A program made the position numbers and the translations under genes. A stretch of DNA of 64,000 nucleotides from CAZSDP01 sp964605665 (GTDB lineage Bacteria; Planctomycetota; UBA8108; UBA1146), in contig CAZSDP010000005.1 of the NCBI GenBank assembly GCA_964605665.1, positions 1-64,000 on the forward strand. Reading direction: 5' to 3'. Under the pieces are notes generated by a model, which had not been told where the DNA came from, searched no databases, and worked only from the letters and a program-made list of their open reading frames with translations. Positions within the stretch are counted from its first letter, which is position 1, and each line of letters starts with the position of its first letter. This document shows positions 41,716-50,050 of the stretch, piece after piece.

Positions 41716-43502
41716 TGCGCTCCGTCCCCACCACCGCGATCCTCCTCTGCTTCGGTCTCCTCGCTTGCGGATCGCTCGGCGGAAGCCCGGCCGCGCTCTT
41801 CGCGCAGAACGCTCCGGCCGCCGATCCCGATCTCCAGGTCGACCCCTCCCCGAGCGCCCCGAAGGCGCCTGTCTCTCCAAAGGAGAGCGCGATCGATCGC
41901 GCCCTCGCCGAGGTGCGCGCCGAGCTCGCGACGCTCGAAGCGGAGTGGGAAACCGAATCGCGTGCGCTCGACGCGGAGATCTCCTCTCGCGTCGTCGAGG
42001 TGACCGAGCTCTCCTCCGACGAACTCGAACTCCGCCGGAATTTTGCCGATCTCGGCGAGCGCCTCTACCAGGCGGATGAGGCGCGGATCGAGGCGGAAGG
42101 GGAGCTCGCGCGGGTCGAAGGCGGGTTCGAGGCGTTCGTCGGCGAGCTGATGCGGCAGGCGAGTGATCTCGACGAGCGTTTCCGTCAGTCTCTGCTCATC
42201 ACCTCGACTCCTCAGCTGCTCGAGGCGGTCGCCGGGATCCCGGGACGTCCACTGACTCCCGATGCCGATCTCGAGCGCGACCTCGATCAACTGCTCTCGG
42301 TCTACGAACGAATCCAGATCGCGGCCGAGACGGTGACCCCCTTTTCGAGTGAGGTCCGAATGACGGCGAGCGGGGGGGCCATCGAGTCCGCCGACGCCGT
42401 GCGTCTCGGTCTGATCGGCGGCTACTACACCTCGCCCCTCGAGAGCGGCTTCCTCCTCGCGGCGACCGAGAGCGGCGCGAAGCCGGAGGGGCGCGCGATC
42501 GGTCTGACCGATACGCAACAGGCGTCGATCGCCGCACTCGTGAAGAATCCCGCCGACGGTGGAGCGATTCCGATGGACGTGACCGGCGGCGCGGGCCTTG
42601 CGGCTCTCGACGTCGGCGACTCCTTCCTGGAGTGGTTCGAGAAGGGTGGCGTCTTCATGTGGCCGATCGCCATCGTCGCGGCCCTGTCGCTCTTGATGGT
42701 GATCGAGCGGGCGATCGCCCTCGCCCTGAAGTCGCGCGGAATCGAGCGGCGGATCCAGAAGGTGCTCGCCCTGATCGAAGCAGGGCGCACCGAGGAGGCG
42801 CTTCACGCGTCGACCCGCACCGGCGGCCCGGTCGGCACCGTGTTGGAAGCCGCGCTCGTCCACTCCGATCGCGATCGCTCGGTGATGGAAGACGCCGTGC
42901 AAGAGGCGCTCCTCCACGCGCAGCCGCAGTTCACCGCGCGCCTCAGTTTCATCGCGCTCTGCGCGGCGGTCGCGCCGCTCATGGGACTGCTCGGAACGGT
43001 CACCGGAATGATCCTCACCTTCAATCAGGTGACGATCTTCGGTACCTCCGATCCGCGCTTCATGGCGGGAGGGATCTCGGTCGCACTGATCACCACCCAA
43101 GGTGGGCTCTATCTCGCGATCCCCTGCCTGCTCGCCCGCGGCGTCCTCGGGGCGTTCGCCGACAGCGCGCTCGGGAAGCTCGAGACGGGGGCCATGTCGG
43201 TCGTCCTCGCGATCCTCGAGACGCGAGACCCGATCGAGGAGAGCGACGAGTCGATCGATTCGGCAGCCGAGGAACTCACCGCTGTCACGACGCCCGCGGT
43301 CGAGGAGTTCGCCCCGGTTGCGAGCGTGCGCGACGACGACCTCGAGCTCGACGACGACCCCTCGCTCGAAGATTCCAACGACGATGATGACGCGATCGAG
43401 GGGGAGTCCTCCCGAGGCGACAAGGTCTACGCCACCTCGGGCGAGGCACACGACGGTGGCGAGGACGAATCGGGCGCCCACACCGGCGCGGTGAGGGGCT
43501 GA
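41715..43502 (+). CDS. DUF3450-like/ExbB fusion proton channel
   Basis: 595 residues; ATG 41715 shares a base with the previous stop (a GTG lies at 41712). The N-terminus has a lipobox-like LLACGS (Cys18), then a Glu/Leu coiled coil (55-150) and a region like the preceding DUF3450 protein (SADAVRLGLIGGYYTS). A MotA/TolQ/ExbB domain follows (about 300-480: WFEKGGVFMWPIAIVAALSLL; RLSFIALCAAVAPLMGLLGTVTGM). The last 90 residues are an acidic Asp/Glu/Ser tail. The fusion puts a DUF3450-like sensor and the channel in one chain, as in TonB2/TtpC systems. It would work with the separate ExbB, ExbD and TonB encoded next. Confidence 0.88.
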   Translation: MRSVPTTAILLCFGLLACGSLGGSPAALFAQNAPAADPDLQVDPSPSAPKAPVSPKESAIDRALAEVRAELATLEAEWETESRALDAEISSRVVEVTELSSDELELRRNFADLGERLYQADEARIEAEGELARVEGGFEAFVGELMRQASDLDERFRQSLLITSTPQLLEAVAGIPGRPLTPDADLERDLDQLLSVYERIQIAAETVTPFSSEVRMTASGGAIESADAVRLGLIGGYYTSPLESGFLLAATESGAKPEGRAIGLTDTQQASIAALVKNPADGGAIPMDVTGGAGLAALDVGDSFLEWFEKGGVFMWPIAIVAALSLLMVIERAIALALKSRGIERRIQKVLALIEAGRTEEALHASTRTGGPVGTVLEAALVHSDRDRSVMEDAVQEALLHAQPQFTARLSFIALCAAVAPLMGLLGTVTGMILTFNQVTIFGTSDPRFMAGGISVALITTQGGLYLAIPCLLARGVLGAFADSALGKLETGAMSVVLAILETRDPIEESDESIDSAAEELTAVTTPAVEEFAPVASVRDDDLELDDDPSLEDSNDDDDAIEGESSRGDKVYATSGEAHDGGEDESGAHTGAVRG

Positions 43503-43505
43503 TCG

Positions 43506-44264
43506 ATGCCCGAGATCTTCACATCGGTGATCGAGCTGGTCGAGCGAGGCACGCTCCCCGTCATGATGCCGCTGATCCTCGCGTGCCTCGGGATCGGCCT
43601 CTTGACGATCGATCGCATTTTCTACCTCTACGACCTGCGTTCGCTCGTTCAGTGGTTTCCCGGAGTCCGTCGTTCGCTGTCGCGCGATAAGCAGCGGGTG
43701 GTGCGAGCCTTTCACTCCCTTCTCGAGGAGGACACGAAGAGTGCGCGCGCTGAACTCGAAGCGGCGTGCCTGCGTTACCGCACGCCCTACTCGCGCTTCC
43801 TCCTGCGCATACTCGCGTCCGGGAGCCGTCGCGGCACCGATGCGGTGCGGAAGGAGCTCCACGCGGAGCGCGCGGAGCTCGAGGAGAACCTCTCGATCGA
43901 GCGGGGAATGTCGATGCTCTCGACCTTCGCCCGAGCGGCGCCGTTGATGGGACTCATGGGGACGGTCACCGGCATGATCGCGACCTTCAGCGCGATGATG
44001 ACGAACTCGACCAACGACCCGAAGGCGCTCTCGTCGGGGATCTCGATCGCTCTGACCGCGACGAACGTCGGGCTGGTGGTCTCCCTCCCTGGCGTCATCA
44101 GCATGGGGTGGCTCTCGAAGCGAGGGCAGATCCTGCAGTCGGAGATCCGCATCGCTTCGATGCAGCTGCGCGGGGACACGGTGCATTCGAACGACGAGAC
44201 GGTGGGCGACAGGGCCCCCGGGGCAGAGGGCGCGAACGGCGCTCTGGAGATGGCGACCCGATGA
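43506..44264 (+). CDS. exbB: ExbB-type proton channel
   Basis: 252 residues, inner membrane, three TM helices: PVMMPLILACLGIGLLTIDRIF (17-38), ARAAPLMGLMGTVTGMIATFSAMM (138-161) and ALTATNVGLVVSLPGVISMG (179-198). The proton-path Thr in GTVTGM is present. With ExbD it uses the proton gradient to drive TonB. Second ExbB-like protein of the operon; having two suggests a TonB2-type set-up. GTG/ATG ambiguity is absent: ATG 43506 follows 3 bp after the fusion gene. Its stop overlaps the ExbD start (ATGA). Confidence 0.92.
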   Translation: MPEIFTSVIELVERGTLPVMMPLILACLGIGLLTIDRIFYLYDLRSLVQWFPGVRRSLSRDKQRVVRAFHSLLEEDTKSARAELEAACLRYRTPYSRFLLRILASGSRRGTDAVRKELHAERAELEENLSIERGMSMLSTFARAAPLMGLMGTVTGMIATFSAMMTNSTNDPKALSSGISIALTATNVGLVVSLPGVISMGWLSKRGQILQSEIRIASMQLRGDTVHSNDETVGDRAPGAEGANGALEMATR

Positions 44265-44668
44265 TTCGATCCAGACGAAAGAGCGCACTCGAAGAGGCGA
44301 CCGTCGACATGGCGCCTCTCATCGACATGACGTTCCTGCTCCTGATCTTCTTCCTGGTGAACACGAACTTCATCAAAGAGACCGGCATTGAGGTGAAGCG
44401 CCCCGAGGCCGCGAGTGGGGAATCCCAGGGAGGCGACATCATCCTCGTTGGCATCTCGTCGGCGGGGACGATCCACATGGCGGGGAACCGCATCGATCTC
44501 AGCTCGGTGCGCACCGAGGTCGCGCAGGCGCGCATCAAGCAGCCGAAGGCCCCGGTGGTCGTGGTCGCGGATGAGGGGTCGCGCACCGGCCTGATGGTCC
44601 GCGTCATCGACGAGTGCAAACGCGCCGGCGCGGAAGACATCAGTATTGCGACGAAGACCGAGGGGTGA
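44261..44668 (+). CDS. exbD: ExbD-type membrane protein
   Basis: 135 residues. A single TM helix with the family signature PLIDMTFLLLIFFLVN (19-34) includes the protonatable Asp22. The periplasmic part (50-135) ends in RVIDECKRAGAEDISIAT, the usual ExbD C-terminal helix and strand. The length matches the family. It partners the ExbB of the previous gene to energise TonB. Confidence 0.93.
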   Translation: MIRSRRKSALEEATVDMAPLIDMTFLLLIFFLVNTNFIKETGIEVKRPEAASGESQGGDIILVGISSAGTIHMAGNRIDLSSVRTEVAQARIKQPKAPVVVVADEGSRTGLMVRVIDECKRAGAEDISIATKTEG

Positions 44669-44675
44669 TCGACGA

Positions 44676-45506
44676 ATGAAGCGGTCGAGCCAAAACCCCT
44701 TCGCAGGCGGAGCGACCGGATCGCGCGCCGGGCGCCTTCTCGCAACGCTGGTCGGAGGCGTCGGGTTCACTCTTCTCGTGCTCTCCTTCCTCGCTTGGAT
44801 CCAACCGAGCTCGGAGGGGGAGAGGGTCGAGAAGCCCGCGTTTCAGACTGTGTTCAAGGTCGAGCGCGACCCGCCGCCGAAGGCACAGGCCCCGCCGAAG
44901 GATCGCAAGCCGCCGCCGAAGCCGCGGAAGAAGGTCGAGAAGCCGAAGCCGAAACAGGTCGCGCGTCGCTCGAAGCCGCGCTCCGCCCGCCCCCCGACAG
45001 CCCAGCGTTCGCCGCGGGCACCGGTGGTCGGCATCGCCGCCTCAACTCTCGGAATCGGTGGGTCGGGAGGAGGAGCGGTGATCCAGGTGGGATCCGACGA
45101 CTTCAGCGACACCATCGACGAAGTGGAGTCGCAACTCGCCTACGAAGAGCTTCAGGACACGATCCGCGAGTCGCGCGGAACGACCTCCGAGATGGAGTCG
45201 GGGCGGGCGAAGACGCCGGGGGTCGCGAAGGGTGCTCGTCAGCTCCCGCCTCCCAAGCCTCCGTACCCGAAGGCCGCGCGGCAGGCCAACATCGAGGGAG
45301 CGGTCAAGTTTCGCGCCCTTGTCGAAGTCGACGGAACCATCAGCGAGTACGAAATCTTGACCGCTCAACCGGAGGGGTACTTCGAGGAGACGATCATCGA
45401 ATCGGTGATCCCGAACCTCCGCTTCCACCCCGCAGAAGACGCCGAAGGTCAGCCGCTCCCCTCGTGGGAGACCGTGATCTACCGCTTCGAATTGAAGGAC
45501 GCATGA
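44676..45506 (+). CDS. tonB: TonB-like energy transducer
   Basis: 276 residues from ATG 44676. TM helix LLATLVGGVGFTLLVLSFLAWI (21-42), then a Pro/Lys-rich periplasmic linker (60-115: PPPKAQAPPKD, PKPRKKVEKPKPK) and a C-terminal TonB domain (195-276: PPYPKAARQANIEGAVKFRALVEVDG, then SVIPNLRFHPA). This domain order is canonical for TonB. It should contact the TonB box of the receptor encoded at the operon start. Overlaps the next gene by 4 nt. Confidence 0.93.
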   Translation: MKRSSQNPFAGGATGSRAGRLLATLVGGVGFTLLVLSFLAWIQPSSEGERVEKPAFQTVFKVERDPPPKAQAPPKDRKPPPKPRKKVEKPKPKQVARRSKPRSARPPTAQRSPRAPVVGIAASTLGIGGSGGGAVIQVGSDDFSDTIDEVESQLAYEELQDTIRESRGTTSEMESGRAKTPGVAKGARQLPPPKPPYPKAARQANIEGAVKFRALVEVDGTISEYEILTAQPEGYFEETIIESVIPNLRFHPAEDAEGQPLPSWETVIYRFELKDA

Positions 45507-47230
45507 ACGAGCCGAATCAGAGGAAGCGAACGATGCCTGCAAGCCCCCAGAAATCCGTTGAGAAGGTGCTTTCGATCGAAATGACTTCTGTAACGGGCTG
45601 CCAGACTCGATCGAGCCAGCGCGCCCGCCCCGCGCGGTGGTCTCCCGTCCTTCTCGCCGTCGCGAGCTTCGGACTGCTCGGCCCGGCGACCGGTTGCAAG
45701 ATGATGACGGATGGCCAAATGGCCGCGCTGAAGGCGGAGGAGACGCGCGCGAAGAGCGTCGATTCCCTCTCCGCCGTGACGGCGAAGAAGAACACCGCGC
45801 AGGACGAGAAACGCCGTCAACTGCAACTGAAGGTCGACGCGAATCGCGCGCGCGGGCAGCGCTCGGAAGCATTCCGAGCCGCGTCCCATCAGTACTCCCT
45901 CGGGCAGCCCGCGGAGGCGCTCGCCGCCCTCGATGCGATTCTCGCTCGAGACGAGGCGTCGGTGGTCGCCTACCAAGAGGCGCGCGCCACCGGCGAGACG
46001 GCCGAGTTCCTCACGCGGACCATCGAGGTGGAGAGTACCGATCCCGCCGCGCCCGGTCCGACTTCGGAGGAGGAGCTGATCCCGCCTCCGATGGATCACC
46101 GCGAGCGCGCGACGATCTTGGTGGTGCGCGGCGCCGCGCTCTACGACCTGGGACAAACGGAGGAAGGGATCCGTGAGTTCGAACGTGCAGTGGCGCTCGA
46201 TCCGTCGAACCGCGCCGCGCGGATCAACTTCGGCAAGCTGCTCTTCCAGAAGCGAGAATGGCGTGGCGCGATCCGGGCGTGGAAGCACGAGTTCGACGAC
46301 GGCTATCGCAGCGCCGAACTGCTCGAGCTGATGGGGCAGGCGCTCTACGAGATGGCGGTCGAGGAGGGCGACGACAGTCTGCTCGAGGCCGCCCGCGCCG
46401 CGCTCCTCGAAGCGCTCGTGGTCAATCCCGACGACGAGGGGATGCTCCGCTGGCTGGGGCTCATCGAGTATCGCACACGGCGGTTCGACTCGGCGGTCCG
46501 CTACTTCCGCGCCATTCTCGCGCGCAGCCCGTTCGATGTCGGCACTATGGAGCTGATCGCCAACTGCCACATCGAGCTCGGTGATCTCCCTCACGCGGCG
46601 GACCAGCTCGAGCTGATCGTGCGGATCACGAAGAAGGATCCGACGCGGATCTGCCAGACCCTCTCCGACATCTACCGCGAACTGAATCTTCCCGATCGTG
46701 CGGCGCTCTGGCTCCGCCGTGCCTTCCCCGACGGGAATCTCCCGCCGGAGCAGCGACTCGCGCTCGGCTATCACCTGCTCTCCGCGGAGAAGCTCGAGGA
46801 CGCGCTCACCGAGCTCGACGCGATTCCGAGCGCTGCTACCGAGTTCGCCGAGGCGCAGAGTGTCGCGGCAGAGATCGAGGTCTCGCTCCGTCGACCGAGC
46901 GCGGCGGCGGCTCGCATCGAAGGAGTGCTCGATCGACTCCCCGGAGACGGGCGCATTCGGCTGGTCGCCGCGGACCTTCACATGGAGGAGAAGCGCTACC
47001 TCGAGGCGGCAAAGTTCTACAACCTCGCCGCTGCGCTCCCCGCCACGAAGGGGCGCGGCCTCGCGGGGGCGGCTGAGGCGTACTACGAACTCGGCGATCT
47101 TCAAAAGGCGATGGCCTACTACCAAGATGCGCTGGAGGCGGTGCCGGAGAACGCGGCGTATCGCTCGGCGCTCGATGAGATCCGGTCCGAGGCTCAATTC
47201 CGGACCGAGGTCGGCCAGGGCACGCCGTGA
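45503..47230 (+). CDS. TPR lipoprotein of the TonB operon
   Basis: 575 residues from ATG 45503, which overlaps the tonB stop; ATG 45533, with GAGGAAG upstream, is an equally good start and would trim 10 residues. The hydrophobic segment LLAVASFGLLGPATGC ends in a lipobox-like Cys, so the protein is probably lipid-anchored. It carries at least eight tetratricopeptide repeats (for example GAALYDLGQTEEGIREFERAVALDPSN; AAEAYYELGDLQKAMAYYQDALEAVPEN). TPR proteins with TonB systems in planctomycetes and Bacteroidetes are assumed to scaffold the complex. Its 3' end is inside a 117-bp tandem duplication. Confidence 0.85.
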   Translation: MNEPNQRKRTMPASPQKSVEKVLSIEMTSVTGCQTRSSQRARPARWSPVLLAVASFGLLGPATGCKMMTDGQMAALKAEETRAKSVDSLSAVTAKKNTAQDEKRRQLQLKVDANRARGQRSEAFRAASHQYSLGQPAEALAALDAILARDEASVVAYQEARATGETAEFLTRTIEVESTDPAAPGPTSEEELIPPPMDHRERATILVVRGAALYDLGQTEEGIREFERAVALDPSNRAARINFGKLLFQKREWRGAIRAWKHEFDDGYRSAELLELMGQALYEMAVEEGDDSLLEAARAALLEALVVNPDDEGMLRWLGLIEYRTRRFDSAVRYFRAILARSPFDVGTMELIANCHIELGDLPHAADQLELIVRITKKDPTRICQTLSDIYRELNLPDRAALWLRRAFPDGNLPPEQRLALGYHLLSAEKLEDALTELDAIPSAATEFAEAQSVAAEIEVSLRRPSAAAARIEGVLDRLPGDGRIRLVAADLHMEEKRYLEAAKFYNLAAALPATKGRGLAGAAEAYYELGDLQKAMAYYQDALEAVPENAAYRSALDEIRSEAQFRTEVGQGTP

Positions 47231-47425
47231 ACCGGGCGCCGTCTCTCGGAACATTGACAAGGATGACTCTGATGAATCGACGATCGATGCGGGCGCGCGG
47301 TGCGCTCTGCTCAATTCCGGACCGAGGTCGGCCAGGGCACGCCGTGAACCGGGCGCCGTCTCTCGGAACATTGACAAGGATGACTCTGATGAATCGACGA
47401 TCGATGCGGGCGCGCGGTGCGCTCT
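47192..47425. repeat. perfect 117-bp tandem duplication
   Basis: Bases 47192-47308 recur identically as 47309-47425. The unit covers the last 13 codons of the TPR gene, the intergenic bases and the first residues of the next lipoprotein gene. The duplication keeps frame (117 = 39 codons), so the following frame extends back to 47227 and could add a duplicated leader. A perfect copy implies a recent event or an assembly artefact. Confidence 0.9.
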
Positions 47426-48285
47426 TCACGCTCTGCCTCGGGTTCGGGATCCTGGCCGCGAGCGGTTGCCAGAACACCGACCTCAACTCGGGCCCTTCGC
47501 TGGTCAACGACACGCCCGACGTCGCAGCGGATCCGTGCCCACCTCCCTTCGACGTCCCGATCGTGATCAACGAGATCATGTTGATCAACGCGGGGTCGGT
47601 CCCCGGGCCTGAAGGTGCGCAGCCGTGGATCGAGCTCTTCAATCCGAGCGCGAGTCCCTTCGATCTCGCCGGAGCGACGATCACTGACGATCTCGCGGAG
47701 GCGGAGAAGTGGGAGTTTCCCTGTGAGTCCGAGACTGCCGACACCGTGATCGAGGCGGGGGAGTACCTCGTGCTCTTCTTCAGCGACGCGTTCGTTTCGG
47801 AGGAAGATTTGATCATCGACTTCCTCCCCGCGATCGATGGTCAGATCACGCTGGCGATCAACGGTGCGAACACACTCGAGGAAGTGGGGTTCGACGCGAG
47901 CGAGCTCCAGCCCGATCAGACGGTGGGGGTCACCGACGACGGGGACTTCGTCCTGCTTCTGGAACCCACGGCGGGATTTCCCAACTCCGCCCCGCTCGTC
48001 GCGCCGCCCGCAGAGTTCATCCGAGGCGACGTCGACGCGAACGGCACGGTCGACGGCGACGATCTCGTTCTCTTGGAACAGATTCTCTTCGAGCAGGCTG
48101 AGCCGCTCCCCGCGTGTCTCGACCGACTCGACGTCAACGACGACGGCGTACTCGACATCGCCGATGCGAGCTTCCTCTTCCTCGCGCTCGAGGGTTGGGG
48201 CCCGATGATTCCGCCCCCCTTCCCCGCGCCGGGGCTCGATACGACCGACGATGTCTTGGCCTGTGAGAGTGAGGTGCTTCCGTGA
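47389..48285 (+). CDS. lipoprotein with lamin-tail-like domain and dockerin-like tail
   Basis: 298 residues from ATG 47389, in the second copy of the duplication, with AAGGA nine bases upstream; ATG 47380 is also possible, and the frame reaches back to 47227. Lipobox ILAASGC after GALFTLCLGFG. A lamin-tail-like domain (about 50-190: IVINEIMLINAG, PWIELFNPSASPFDLAGATI) is followed by a dockerin-like pair (RGDVDANGTVDGDDL; DVNDDGVLDIADA). Anchored at the cell surface. As a late gene of the TonB operon, it may bind substrates or scaffold secreted proteins. Confidence 0.85.
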   Translation: MNRRSMRARGALFTLCLGFGILAASGCQNTDLNSGPSLVNDTPDVAADPCPPPFDVPIVINEIMLINAGSVPGPEGAQPWIELFNPSASPFDLAGATITDDLAEAEKWEFPCESETADTVIEAGEYLVLFFSDAFVSEEDLIIDFLPAIDGQITLAINGANTLEEVGFDASELQPDQTVGVTDDGDFVLLLEPTAGFPNSAPLVAPPAEFIRGDVDANGTVDGDDLVLLEQILFEQAEPLPACLDRLDVNDDGVLDIADASFLFLALEGWGPMIPPPFPAPGLDTTDDVLACESEVLP

Positions 48286-49562
48286 TCGGTACCCCTGGAC
48301 GCATTTTGATGGCCTGCGCAGCGATCTGCGCCACGACGCTCGCCTCGACCCTCTACGCGGGGGGCGCCGACTACACGCTGCGCTTCGGGGAATCCCAGGG
48401 CGCGGTCGGTGGTGAGGCGACGATCGCCGTGCTCCTCGACGTCGCGCCGACCGCTGCGCCGGTGGCGGCGTGGTCGATCGGAGTCTGTCACGGCGCTGAA
48501 GTCGATATCGTCTCCCTCGCCCAGGGGAACACTACCGCGGCGCTCGATCCCGCGTTCGAGGATTCGCAGCTCGTGCCCGGCTCCGGCTGGGCGATCGGGG
48601 TGATCCTCAGCTTCGTCGGATCGACGACGATCGAGCCGGGGAACGGTTACTCGCTGCACCTGCCGCGCTACGCCCTGCTCGCCGAAGGGGACGCCACGCT
48701 CAGCTACTGCAACACCATCGGAGCGCCGACGCCGGTCGAGACCCTCATCTCCGACCCCAGTTCGGCGACGGTCCCCCCGACACAGATCGATGGCGTGATA
48801 TCGATCGGCCTCGTCCCGCCGATCGAGTGTCGACTCGCCTCTTCGAGCGCGAGTGCGGGGGAGAGCGTCGAGCTCGCGGTCACGGTCGACAATCCGGTCG
48901 CGTTCGAAGGCTTTGCGTTCGGGGCGCGGGGAACTGCGATGCTCATGCTCGATTCCGTCACCGCGGGGAGTGCTCTCCAGGCGGCGACGGGGGGGCTCGG
49001 CCCCGAGTACTTCGCCGTCAACCTGTCGCCGGCCGGTGGGGTGGGACTCACTGTCGCCTGTTTGATCCGCACTTCGCCTCCCCTCGCGACGGTGCCGCCG
49101 GGGGTCGATCAAGAGATCGCGATCGTTGGGGGAGTGGTCGATGCCGCCGCGCCGACCGATGAAGTGATCCCGGTCACCTTCGCGAGCGACCTCGGGTCTC
49201 CGGCGGTCCTCACCCGCTTCTCCGTCGGGGGAGTCGGTGTGACGCCGATCTTGTCAGATGGAGCAGTGATGGTGCTCCCGGGAGGCACGCAGTTTCTACG
49301 CGGTGACATCGACCTCGACGGCATGATCGGCCTCGGTGACGCGATTTTTCTTGCGAGCTATCTCTTCGGGAGTGGAGCGAGCCCCGGCTGTCTGGTGGCG
49401 GCGGACGTGAACGACGATGGCGCGCTCGCCCTCGACGACGTCATCGTACATCTCGGCTACCAATTCTCGGGGGGCACTGCCCCCGCGGCCCCGTTCCCGA
49501 GTTGCGGAGTCGACCCGACCCCCGATGCCTTGACCTGCCTCGCAGCGACGATATGCCCCTGA
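48282..49562 (+). CDS. exported cohesin-like protein with dockerin-like tail
   Basis: 426 residues from GTG 48282, overlapping the previous stop by 4 nt. Signal peptide ILMACAAICATTLASTLYA. Two beta-sandwich domains of the cohesin-like type that recur in the giant island protein follow (GEATIAVLLDVAPTAAPVAAWSIGV; GESVELAVTVDNPVAFEGFAFG), then the dockerin-like tail (RGDIDLDGMIGLGDAI; DVNDDGALALDDVI; YQFSGGTAPAAPFPSCG). It is the last gene of the TonB operon. Having both modules on one chain would allow surface assemblies by analogy with cellulosomes; that is inference. Confidence 0.85.
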   Translation: MIGTPGRILMACAAICATTLASTLYAGGADYTLRFGESQGAVGGEATIAVLLDVAPTAAPVAAWSIGVCHGAEVDIVSLAQGNTTAALDPAFEDSQLVPGSGWAIGVILSFVGSTTIEPGNGYSLHLPRYALLAEGDATLSYCNTIGAPTPVETLISDPSSATVPPTQIDGVISIGLVPPIECRLASSSASAGESVELAVTVDNPVAFEGFAFGARGTAMLMLDSVTAGSALQAATGGLGPEYFAVNLSPAGGVGLTVACLIRTSPPLATVPPGVDQEIAIVGGVVDAAAPTDEVIPVTFASDLGSPAVLTRFSVGGVGVTPILSDGAVMVLPGGTQFLRGDIDLDGMIGLGDAIFLASYLFGSGASPGCLVAADVNDDGALALDDVIVHLGYQFSGGTAPAAPFPSCGVDPTPDALTCLAATICP

Positions 49563-49719
49563 GTCGCAGGGCATCGCAGCCTGATTCGCGACCGGTGTGC
49601 AGTGCGCGGTGCCTCGCGATCGAGGAGCGAGATACCGCGTGGGTCCATCATTTCGTCGCACCCGGATGCGCAGGGCTCCCCGCTGTCGAAGTAGAGCGGG
49701 GGTCGTCGTGAGAGTTCGA

Positions 49720-49866
49720 ATCACACACGGACCCCATGCACGCCTTGCGGAGAACCAGAGAGCCACATTCGTAGGTACCGGTTGGGGAGTGATTTAGCGT
49801 CCGCTCGGAGGCCGTCTCCAGGGGGAGAGCGTATCGAGTTCGCCCGGGCGTCCGTGGGGAGCCATG
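49720..49866. repeat. 145-bp att-like direct repeat, right copy
   Basis: Right-hand partner of 34893-35037, aligned end to end with about a dozen substitutions and a 2-nt gap, and ending in the tRNA-end core GGGGAGCCATG. It ends inside the right attachment repeat of the island. Confidence 0.85.
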
Positions 49867-49877
49867 AACGCCCTCGC
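49856..49877. repeat. right attachment repeat of the tRNA-Asn island
   Basis: Matches 19442-19463 at 21 of 22 bases. It restores the tRNA-end sequence GGGGAGCCATG and the start of the terminator stem ACGCCCTCGC, and the lower-G+C backbone resumes just beyond it. Confidence 0.8.
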
Positions 49878-49898
49878 CTGATCAGGCGAGGGCGTTTT
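49867..49898 (+). terminator. Rho-independent terminator at the right island border
   Basis: A perfect 13-bp stem (49867-49879 with 49884-49896) with loop GATC is followed by TT after the paired end. It probably is the original terminator of tRNA-Asn, displaced by the insertion; the one now beside the tRNA differs in loop and lower stem. Confidence 0.8.
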
Positions 49899-49960
49899 CC
49901 ATCAGGGCTTATTTCAACGGGGCTTTTCTAAGAGGCCGTGGGGTCCGACCGGTCTTAGGG

Positions 49961-49999
49961 GGGCACAGATATTCAGGGGGCACAAATTCAACTGTGCCC
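49961..49999. repeat. small inverted repeat
   Basis: GGGCACAG (49961-49968) pairs with CTGTGCCC (49992-49999), and GGGGGCACA is repeated between them. It lies in the 150 bp right of the island border with no gene. Similar short palindromes can be ends of REP-type elements, but there is no transposase here. Confidence 0.5.
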
Positions 50000-50050
50000 T
50001 CGAATCGGACCTGAGGCGGTGGGAGGCGAAGTTAGAGGGGGTCTCCGCAG

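Larger units (their letters stand above)
19442..49877. mobile_element. tRNA-Asn-associated genomic island, about 30 kb
   Basis: Bounded by the 22-bp direct repeat of the tRNA-Asn 3' end. Coding DNA inside is visibly richer in G+C, with codons ending mostly in G or C, than the salvage, ESCRT-like and proC regions outside. A further 145-bp repeat at 34893-35037 and 49720-49866 divides it into two modules of about 15.6 and 14.8 kb that could have arrived separately. The cargo is a Bat-type vWA operon and a TonB uptake operon, plus large exported proteins. No integrase, relaxase or phage gene is visible; only a transposase remnant at 20612. It is therefore probably immobile now, or mobilised in trans. 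Confidence 0.7.
49563..50050. other. non-coding right end of the island
   Basis: About 490 bp holding the second copy of the 145-bp repeat, the right attachment repeat, a terminator and a small inverted repeat. A degenerate T-arm-like segment with GTTCGAATC (49714-49722) directly before the repeat suggests a decayed tRNA end. No protein gene is supported. Confidence 0.65.

Noticed and set aside
41616..44288. 890-codon open frame on the - strand
   Set aside because: Lies antisense to the ExbB genes; composition is Arg/Asp-rich and has no protein features.
45479..49112. 632-, 326- and 398-codon - strand frames over the TPR, lipoprotein and cohesin-like genes
   Set aside because: Arg-rich antisense shadows with no motifs; two repeat peptide blocks come from the 117-bp duplication.
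19442..49877. prophage
   Set aside because: No capsid, terminase, portal, tail or lysis gene is present.
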